From NCBI RefSeq assembly GCF_000018605.1, contig NC_010003.1, positions 2,022,501 to 2,086,500 on the forward strand: a stretch of DNA of 64,000 nucleotides, read 5' to 3'. Source of the DNA: Petrotoga mobilis SJ95 (GTDB lineage: Bacteria > Thermotogota > Thermotogae > Petrotogales > Petrotogaceae). This document shows positions 56,909 to 64,000 of the stretch, piece after piece. Positions within the stretch are counted from its first letter, which is position 1; every line of letters begins with the position of its first letter. Under the pieces are notes generated by a model, which was given only the letters and a program-made list of their open reading frames with translations, did not search any database and had not been told where the DNA came from. The position numbers and the translations under genes were made by a program.

Positions 56909-57386
56909 CTTGGTCCTCCCCCTTGTCCGTTTTTTCTATTTCTAATTCTGCTACTTCTTTCTCTTTTGTGTAGTCTTTGTATATTTCCCAGAAATAATTT
57001 CTCCAGTTCATGAAACCTGTTACAAAAGCAAAATTTCCATCAACGCCTAAATCTTTTCCTTTAGAATTCATTAATAGTTCTTGAGAGTAACCAGCTAAAT
57101 CTTCAATAAGGAAAGAAGGCTCAATCTTGTACGCTTTTATCAGTTCTGGTATTCTTGCTAGATGTTTTTTAATATCTCTTAAACTTAATCTTCCAAAATT
57201 TAGCTGTTTGTACAACGGAGAATCTTGAATTTTTGCGTTTGAATAACCACTCTCGTCTTTTTCCCCTTTTGCTTGATTATAGGCTATAAAGCCCAAAACT
57301 ACTCCAGATAAAAGTGTTCCTTTTCCAAAATCACTCTGCAAAAACTTATCAGAAAACTTATCTAGGAATTCCAAATGTCTTTTCAT
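56901..57386 (-). CDS. Cas11-like small subunit / separate Cas8b C-terminal part
   Basis: The 161-residue mainly helical protein starts at ATG 57386, in an ATGA overlap with the cas8b stop, with GGAGG 7 bases upstream. It has GTLLSGVVLGFIAYNQAKGE, LSLRDIKKHLARIPELIKAY and NFAFVTGFMNWRNYFW, resembling the C-terminal helical part of long Cas8b/Csh1 proteins. In many I-B systems the small subunit Cas11 is made from an internal start in cas8b. Here it appears as its own gene. The role in Cascade is inferred from position and resemblance. Confidence 0.65.
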   Translation of the reverse strand: MKRHLEFLDKFSDKFLQSDFGKGTLLSGVVLGFIAYNQAKGEKDESGYSNAKIQDSPLYKQLNFGRLSLRDIKKHLARIPELIKAYKIEPSFLIEDLAGYSQELLMNSKGKDLGVDGNFAFVTGFMNWRNYFWEIYKDYTKEKEVAELEIEKTDKGEDQDV

Positions 57387-58861
57387 AACGAATACCTCCA
57401 AGATTTATTGTAGTTGTTCAAAAATTCAATCAACAACAAAAAGTCATTCAAAGTAAGATGAAAATAGTCATTTTGGACTTTGTCGTTCATCAATTTAGGA
57501 ATTCTTGCAACAAAATTTTGTTTTATAGTTTTAGTTTCAACCCTTTCTCCACTTAAAATTTTTCCAATAATTTCCATTGTCAGGGTTCTCATTACCTTTT
57601 CTTCACTGTCTTCTTTCAAAACTAAATGGCGAAGAGTTCGATATATGTGTTTTAAAGCAGCAGAAAGTTGGGTATCTTTCTTTTTCGCCAAGAGCTGCAC
57701 AGTCTCTTCCCAAATTTGGTGTAATTTTTGTATTCTTGTTAAAGGTACATCCTCGATCATTTGATGTATTACAAGTTGTGCTTGATTTTGTTCGAGAAAA
57801 AGAAAATGAAAAACAGCTGTATAAGGTTTATCTACATCATAATCAGGATCTGTGATATAATCCAAAAGATCTTTTTCTTTTGTATACTGATCACTCCAAA
57901 AATAATTCTTTAAATCATTGAAAGCATCATCCAGAATGTTTGTATCTGTTGTAAAGAACTCGGGTATTATCCAGATCTGGATATTATTTATAATGGATTG
58001 ATCTACAAAATTATAATCTATGTAAGTTTTGGCATTAGAGAAAGTCTTAAAGCAGTCTTTACAATATTTGTATACCTTGTTAGAAAAATTCTTATTTATG
58101 GCAGGAAGGAAATTCACTTTATCAAACGTAGCAAAAGGAAAAATCATATCGAAATTAAGTAAAATATCGCTTTCCTTACCACAATAATCACAAACTCCAC
58201 CTTTTTTTGAAACATTTTTCTTATTCAGTTCCTCGTTTAATTTCTTTAAAAAATATTGTTGGAACAGCTTAACTTCTCCAGGGTAAAGAAATTGTCCATC
58301 ATCTTCAATACCAAAAACAATTAAATACGAAGCCTTTGGATCACTGTAACACTCTAAGAACCGATCCACAAAATCATTATTAGATAAGTCATTGATTATT
58401 TTTTGAACAGAACCTTTTTCAAAAAATCCTAAATCTTCGAAATCTTGAATCATTTTTTCAATTTTGCTTATATACGATTTAGAACCATTTAAGAGAACCT
58501 CACGATTTTTTTCTCTTGTACTTTTTGGCTTTGATATTCTCAAAACAGGTGAGTATCGCCAGTCGGTATTACTGCCTGGAGGTTCTTTATACAAATACCT
58601 AAGTTTTTTGTATTGTTCATCTTTGCTATCTGCAAAAAAATCAGCTTCATCAATTTTTGAAACACCCTCAATTTTTAGAGGTATGATTGTATTTTCTTTT
58701 TCACTTTGCAATTTCAACGTACTGTAATTTGATACTTTTAAATAAATTCTTATTTCTTTTGATCCATCTGTTCTTACAGGTATGGCTAGATAATCTGTTA
58801 TTTCATCAGTTTTTGATGAAAATTCTTTTCCAATAGTGTAAACCGCTTCGATAAAACCCAT
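57383..58861 (-). CDS. cas8b: Cascade large subunit Cas8b (Csh1/TM1802-like)
   Basis: The 492-residue protein lies in the usual place of the large subunit between cas6 and cas7. It has a central zinc-finger-like CDYCGKESD and, about 50 residues later, YCKDCF. Other parts are divergent, as is normal for Cas8. It recognises the PAM in type I-B. The C-terminus NDFLLLIEFLNNYNKSW lacks the extended helical domain, which seems to be encoded by the next gene. Confidence 0.85.
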   Translation of the reverse strand: MGFIEAVYTIGKEFSSKTDEITDYLAIPVRTDGSKEIRIYLKVSNYSTLKLQSEKENTIIPLKIEGVSKIDEADFFADSKDEQYKKLRYLYKEPPGSNTDWRYSPVLRISKPKSTREKNREVLLNGSKSYISKIEKMIQDFEDLGFFEKGSVQKIINDLSNNDFVDRFLECYSDPKASYLIVFGIEDDGQFLYPGEVKLFQQYFLKKLNEELNKKNVSKKGGVCDYCGKESDILLNFDMIFPFATFDKVNFLPAINKNFSNKVYKYCKDCFKTFSNAKTYIDYNFVDQSIINNIQIWIIPEFFTTDTNILDDAFNDLKNYFWSDQYTKEKDLLDYITDPDYDVDKPYTAVFHFLFLEQNQAQLVIHQMIEDVPLTRIQKLHQIWEETVQLLAKKKDTQLSAALKHIYRTLRHLVLKEDSEEKVMRTLTMEIIGKILSGERVETKTIKQNFVARIPKLMNDKVQNDYFHLTLNDFLLLIEFLNNYNKSWRYSL

Positions 58862-58882
58862 ATTATCACCCTCTGTCCATAA

Positions 58883-59629
58883 TCATATAACTTCGACTAA
58901 CCCAAACCCTTGGGAGTTTTTTGCTCCAAAACCAGAATCGTAACCAATTTTCAACAAACTTGGATTCCCTTGAATTTCAAAAACTCCATGCCAACCTTTA
59001 ATAATAAAATTTTTATACTTTGTTATGATCATTTTAGAGCCTTTCTGATCAGCTTCTTTTATAACGAATTCATCATTACTTATTTTTTTTGAAAGATATG
59101 AATCGTAATAGGCAAGATATTTTTTTATTAAATTTTCCTTTATTAATTTTGAAAATTGATCTTCGCTGGGGGAAAAGTAAATAGTCTTTTTTGAAGAATT
59201 TTGTACAATCGTAGAATAAATAGTAATGGGGGATAAAGTCTTTACCTTTATTTTATCGCTTTTTATTTCCAAATCATCGTACTCTAACTTCTCTACATGA
59301 ATCTTTTGACCTAATAGTTCAAAATCATCTTTAAATAAAAGCGAGTCTGCACAATACTGAATTAAGTTCTTGTCGTGAGAGGAAATTTTCAAAGAAACAT
59401 TATCAGAAAACTCTATTGTTTTATCCTTTTGATTTAAGCTGAATTTTCCGCTTAGCCTTGAAAAAGAAAACAATTTGTACTTTCTTTTATTATAGCTAAA
59501 ACCCTCGTTATGAATGAAGTTTCTATATTCGGCATTATCTATTAAATCAAGAATGAAAGCTTGAATAATATGATTGTAATTTAATGGAAGTATTAAACTA
59601 TTTAAAGAAAATTGAACGTTTAATCTCAT
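58883..59629 (-). CDS. cas6: CRISPR RNA endonuclease Cas6
   Basis: The 248-residue RAMP enzyme cuts the repeat RNA. The start MRLNVQFSLNSLILPLNYNH contains the likely catalytic His20 in YNHIIQAFILDLI, and the C-terminal glycine-rich loop is GYDSGFGAKNSQGFGLVEV. It is the first gene of the cas operon, 21 bases before cas8b. Confidence 0.95.
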   Translation of the reverse strand: MRLNVQFSLNSLILPLNYNHIIQAFILDLIDNAEYRNFIHNEGFSYNKRKYKLFSFSRLSGKFSLNQKDKTIEFSDNVSLKISSHDKNLIQYCADSLLFKDDFELLGQKIHVEKLEYDDLEIKSDKIKVKTLSPITIYSTIVQNSSKKTIYFSPSEDQFSKLIKENLIKKYLAYYDSYLSKKISNDEFVIKEADQKGSKMIITKYKNFIIKGWHGVFEIQGNPSLLKIGYDSGFGAKNSQGFGLVEVI

Positions 59630-59680
59630 TTCAATTCTCCCGATATTTTAAATTAAAAATTAGAATCTTTACTGTAATAT

Positions 59681-59709
59681 ATTTTATCATACGATAATAA
59701 AAAAAGCAA
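59681..59709 (-). promoter_or_regulatory. Promoter of the cas operon
   Basis: On the minus strand TTGCTT (59704-59709) and TAAAAT (59681-59686) have a 17-base spacer, 52 bases before cas6. It is divergent from the leader of array 2, which starts at 59726. Confidence 0.6.
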
Positions 59710-59725
59710 GAAGGTATAAAAAAAT

Positions 59726-59890
59726 GTCTGTCGACCTCCAATAAGGTAAAAATCCCAGGGGATCGACAGACAAGTGTTAAAAGTCACAATCCTTATATTA
59801 TGCATATTTGAGTTGATTTTTAACAATTTATCAAAATTTTGATTGACAATCGTAATTTTTTATGATATAGTATTTATAGGTATCTTATGC
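59726..59890 (+). promoter_or_regulatory. Leader of CRISPR array 2
   Basis: It is nearly identical to the leader at 47285. The hairpin arms GTCTGTCGA and TCGACAGAC are at 59726-59734 and 59763-59771. The promoter TTGACA (59843-59848), 17-base spacer, TATAGT (59866-59871) leads into the first repeat at 59891. Confidence 0.9.
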
Positions 59891-62798
59891 CTTTTTATCC
59901 TACCTATGAGGAATGGAAACGATGGAAAAGAAAGAAAGACATCAAGAACGTTTGACCCTTTTTATCCTACCTATGAGGAATGGAAACCTCATCCACATAG
60001 TAGATTATTTGTTATGGATTATGCTTTTTATCCTACCTATGAGGAATGGAAACTTTTTTTCATGATAAAATCATCTCCTTTTTTAGTAAAACTTTTTATC
60101 CTACCTATGAGGAATGGAAACGAAATAGTTACTATGGTGGACGTACTGAATTGATTGACTTTTTATCCTACCTATGAGGAATGGAAACCTTCATATTTGT
60201 CTCCGAATGAATCAAAAAACACTCTTTTTATCCTACCTATGAGGAATGGAAACAGGGCGAAAAGGAAATCATGAAACGTATTGGTGAATTCTTTTTATCC
60301 TACCTATGAGGAATGGAAACAAGCAAGAAAAGGCGATAAAACTTCTAAAATATTCTATCTTTTTATCCTACCTATGAGGAATGGAAACAACAATGAGGAT
60401 ATAGAATATTGTAGGCGTGATGTTGACTTTTTATCCTACCTATGAGGAATGGAAACGATAATTGTATCCCTTCGGTACGATAAAAGAATAACTTTTTATC
60501 CTACCTATGAGGAATGGAAACAATGAAGATGATAAAAGGATTTGGCATGGTGATAAAAGCCTTTTTATCCTACCTATGAGGAATGGAAACTTTTTTATAG
60601 AAAGTACACTGTACTTTCTAAGTCGCTTTTTATCCTACCTATGAGGAATGGAAACTCTAACAATTAACAACGAGCCAGCTCGAATGAAAATCTTTTTATC
60701 CTACCTATGAGGAATGGAAACTGTGCATTCTTGACACCTTGGAAGTTTTCAGTTATTTCTTTTTATCCTACCTATGAGGAATGGAAACTTCAATTGGATA
60801 CTTTCAAATATCTACGTGGAGGGGTGCTTTTTATCCTACCTATGAGGAATGGAAACCCCGTGCCGCTGACGTTGTATAACTTGAAAAAAGAATCTTTTTA
60901 TCCTACCTATGAGGAATGGAAACTGGGTTAAGAATGAGAGCACTTTAGAAGAGAGACCTGTCTTTTTATCCTACCTATGAGGAATGGAAACTTGTCTCAA
61001 TAGGTTCTTTTGGTTGAGTCTGTCCTGCTTTTTATCCTACCTATGAGGAATGGAAACCTTCCTGAAAAACCGTGTCGGTTTTTCCGTGTCGGTTTTTCTT
61101 TTTATCCTACCTATGAGGAATGGAAACTTGAGGAACCTAAAAAAGAGGAGGCAAATAATAAAACTTTTTATCCTACCTATGAGGAATGGAAACATAATAT
61201 AACTTCCATCACCATTTTCAATTATCTTTGCCACTTTTTATCCTACCTATGAGGAATGGAAACACCCGTCTCGCACGTCCGGCACTGTGATGCTGTATCC
61301 TTTTTATCCTACCTATGAGGAATGGAAACACTTGTATACAGAAACAGAAGCAGACATAAAAACACTTTTTATCCTACCTATGAGGAATGGAAACCGACAC
61401 CAATTAGATCCATAACAGTTACCTCCTTAAGCTTTTTATCCTACCTATGAGGAATGGAAACCAAGGCGTTTGTTTCGGCTCCGTGTTTGCGGCTCCGTGC
61501 CTTTTTATCCTACCTATGAGGAATGGAAACACCATGAATGAAACGCTTCTTTTGTCTTTCTTTGCTTCTCTTTTTATCCTACCTATGAGGAATGGAAACT
61601 CTAACTTCCTTCTTTCAACTTCTTTTTGTAACTTCTTTTTATCCTACCTATGAGGAATGGAAACCAAATACAGTATTCCCACAAGTAATAAGTAATAACA
61701 ACTTTTTATCCTACCTATGAGGAATGGAAACTCAATAATTTCACAATAATAATTTCTCAACAAATCATCCTTTTTATCCTACCTATGAGGAATGGAAACG
61801 TAGCTAAATTAGCAATTATAACTCCTTTTTCTTTTCTTTTTATCCTACCTATGAGGAATGGAAACACTTTATTCAACATATCAACATTATTTTCTTTCTC
61901 ACTTTTTATCCTACCTATGAGGAATGGAAACCTCGATTTCTTCTATGTACATTTTTTCCGACAACTCGCTTTTTATCCTACCTATGAGGAATGGAAACTT
62001 TAGATTTTTGTGTTGATATTTGTGTAGATATTTACTTTTTATCCTACCTATGAGGAATGGAAACTTATATCATCCTGTCTTCCTTCGTCTGTGATTTTCT
62101 CCCTTTTTATCCTACCTATGAGGAATGGAAACTTCTTATTTCTTTAACTATTTCTGGTTCTAATTGTTCACTTTTTATCCTACCTATGAGGAATGGAAAC
62201 CAAGAAATATCTCTTAGTTTTTTTTTTGAACCATATAGTAGCTTTTTATCCTACCTATGAGGAATGGAAACAAGTAAAAAAAAGAGATGATTTCTCACCT
62301 CTTTTTTCCTTTTTATCCTACCTATGAGGAATGGAAACGGTTCATTTAAACTAACAATCTTTGTATCTTCTTTTTCTTTTTATCCTACCTATGAGGAATG
62401 GAAACATATGAAAAGTAAAGTGAATACTGCTAAAACGCCCCCTTTTTATCCTACCTATGAGGAATGGAAACTCTAAATCTGTGAATACTTTTACTTTTCC
62501 TTGAAGCTTTTTATCCTACCTATAAGGAATGGAAACAGCCCCTGAGCTGAAGCTAACATACCCTCGGTGTACCCTTTTTATCCTACCTATAAGGAATGGA
62601 AACTTTCCTTCACATATTGGTCTACTTCACCATGTATCCCTTTTTATCCTACCTATAAGGAATGGAAACGCACTCTCCTCTAAAGCTCCTCTTTGAGCAG
62701 CTAATCTTTTTATCCTACCTATAAGGAATGGAAACGTATATACAGCATAACGCATTGCATCCATTGCATGGCTTTTTATCCTACCTATGAGGAATGGA
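59891..62798 (+). CRISPR. CRISPR array 2, 43 spacers
   Basis: There are 43 full 30-base repeats (start CTTTTTATCCTACC, end ATGAGGAATGGAAAC) and a broken 44th at 62772. Spacers are 35-41 bases, and the repeat-to-repeat distance is 65-71. Repeats 40-43 (62507, 62574, 62640, 62706) carry ATAAGG instead of ATGAGG. The 44th has ATGAGG, breaks after GGAATGGA and runs into purine-rich GGAATGGAGGG copies. The repeat type and the adjoining cas genes fit subtype I-B. Orientation is set by the leader and by decay at the 3' end. Confidence 0.99.
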
Positions 62799-62883
62799 GG
62801 GGGGTGGAGAGGAATGGAGGGTGAGGGAAAAAATGGAAACAATACAATCTTCAACTTCCGGGAATTTCAAGTAGTTCGCTTCC

Positions 62884-63545
62884 ACTTTTTAACCAAGCTT
62901 TGATGAATGGAAGGAAGGGAAGTAAGGCTAGCGAACTTAAGCATTTTTTCTACTTCTTTTTGATCTAAAGGATAGAAAATAGGGTAAGAATTTGGACCTC
63001 ATTTTAGATCATTCTTAAGCTTCTACGAAGTATCCCCTAAATTTTTAATCACACTTTAATTAATCGAAAATAGGAATGAAGTGGAGATTGATATCTCCCC
63101 TTTTGCTCTAAATAATGTAAGATGTAGATAAAACAGAAACTACATTATTTCTTAACTTGCTAGGTTCTATACTGTGCAGTCCAACCTTTTAGACAAGCTT
63201 TGATGAAGGTAAAGTAGAAACGAAAATAATGCCTGCAAACATGAGTTTTTTTCTCTTTTCTTTACTTTGAAAAAGATTACAAATAGAGGGGAATAAGGGA
63301 AGCGATATTATCTCTCAGCTTCCAAGTAATGCTTCCTTCCTTCTAACCTTATTTTAATGAACTGAAAGTAGGAAAGAAAAGATAACCTGTAAATGTGAGA
63401 CTTTTTTTCTTCTCTTTTGTTCAAAAAGAAATGAAAAGGAGAAAGGAATGGAAGGTGGGAGTGAGGAATGGAAACCTGTGTAACCGTCTGACTTTTTTTA
63501 ACATTCTAGATTTTTTATCCTATCTTTTCTTTGATGAATGAAAAT
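62884..63545 (+). repeat. Diverged CRISPR-like repeat relics
   Basis: Five sequences resemble the array repeat but share their own variant pattern (roughly CTTTTTAACCAAGCTTTGAT then GAATGGAAGG): 62884-62912, 63041-63070, 63185-63215, 63339-63368 and 63511-63545. They are 144-172 bases apart. A similar one follows array 1 at 47801-47832. A GAGGAATGGAAAC piece lies at 63463-63475. The stretch 62800-63660 holds no gene. Confidence 0.6.
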
Positions 63546-63660
63546 ATTCTCAAATCATCTCCATCTTTCTTAACTTCATAGATTTTTATTCTAACAATAA
63601 GAAATTAAAATAGTTTTTAACGCATCTTTCTTGTTTCTTCGCTTTTTTCTTCTTATCCTA

Positions 63661-63750
63661 AGAGCAAATCCACAATCAGATAAAGAAAAATATTCTAAGT
63701 ATTACATTAGAAGAGCTAAAGTAGTTATTAATTTAGCTATCGAAGGTTAA
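63661..63750 (+). pseudogene. 29-codon C-terminal gene fragment
   Basis: An open stretch without a start reads RANPQSDKEKYSKYYIRRAK and then VVINLAIEG before TAA. The composition is that of a real protein tail. No family is recognised, and there is no upstream reading frame to join it to. It is a possible relic at the right border of the CRISPR region. Confidence 0.3.
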
Positions 63751-63892
63751 TGCAAATTAATGAATTTTTTTAGATTTTTAGATGATATAATGGGGTTGAA
63801 AACAAATTATCAAAATCATGGGTAATAGGAAGAAGGTTAGGAACATTTTTAATATTTCAATAGTTAAATAACTCACTAAGAAGGAGATCAGG

Positions 63893-64000
63893 ATGATAGT
63901 TGAAAGAGTTATAGAAGAAGCACAGCCTTATTTAGAGGGAATAAAGATCAAAGATGCGGTTATAGGGATTTCACTTATTGGTATGGAACTTAGTAATAAT
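63893..64000 (+). CDS. Partial DUF4213/DUF364-like protein
   Basis: The ATG at 63893 follows AAGGAGATC. The 36 visible residues include VIEEAQPYLEGIKIKDAVIG and SLIGMEL, which fits the start of the DUF4213 domain that precedes the DUF364 putative heavy-metal chelation domain. The gene runs off the right edge. A TATAAT at 63786-63791 may be its -10 element, with a weak -35. Confidence 0.5.
   Translation, partial: MIVERVIEEAQPYLEGIKIKDAVIGISLIGMELSNN

Overview
The window is a 64-kb piece of a low-GC bacterial chromosome from a thermophilic anaerobe of the phylum Thermotogota, most likely Petrotoga or a close relative. This rests on the 16S rRNA, AT-rich codon use, many TTG/GTG starts, a HydE/HydF/HydG maturation set, a B12-dependent ribonucleotide reductase and the style of the type I-B CRISPR locus. 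The genus is recognised by eye, not by a search.

Layout. (1) 1-6.0 kb: a cluster of exported proteins. A short secretin-like protein, a two-module chaperone-like beta protein and the first codons of a third exported protein form an operon joined by 4-base overlaps. Beside them lie four genes for small secreted proteins that share one beta-rich domain. I do not recognise this as a described system. (2) 6.1-18.8 kb: housekeeping genes: yceD-rpmF-plsX-glmS-rsfS, rpsB with an unusually acidic tail and no adjoining tsf, miaB, an esterase, a folate-type ECF S component, prmA, a DUF501 gene, uvrC and two unknowns. (3) 18.8-23.75 kb: an rRNA operon (16S, tRNA-Ile(GAT), 23S, 5S) with a promoter, RNase III processing stems and a terminator. 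(4) 23.8-28.9 kb: phosphohexomutase, truA, unknown proteins, and a degenerate ABC ATPase with a small partner gene. (5) 29.0-37.3 kb, minus strand: hydG-hydE-hydF, tmRNA, a HEAT-repeat protein, recN and a GT4 glycosyltransferase. (6) 37.6-47.2 kb, plus strand: exported PLD-family protein, nadE, a membrane protein, glgP and nrdJ. Two NrdR-type boxes 31 bases apart precede nrdJ, inside an inverted repeat that also holds its Shine-Dalgarno sequence. (7) 47.3-63.6 kb: the CRISPR region. A short array (47.45 kb) and a long array (59.9-62.8 kb, 43 spacers) share the same leader and flank a complete minus-strand type I-B operon (cas6, cas8b, a separate small-subunit-like gene, cas7, cas5, cas3, cas4, cas1, cas2). 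Between the short array and cas2 is an island with different composition: a CopB-type copper ATPase with a frameshifted YHS gene upstream, a broken ferredoxin downstream and an Rpn-type transposase relic. Diverged repeat relics trail the long array. The window ends in the first 36 codons of a DUF4213/DUF364-like gene.

A family of GC-rich modular repeats sits in at least five intergenic gaps between 15 and 41 kb. The best candidates for something undescribed are the exported-protein locus, the separately encoded Cas11-like subunit with symmetric decay of both array ends, and the modular repeats.
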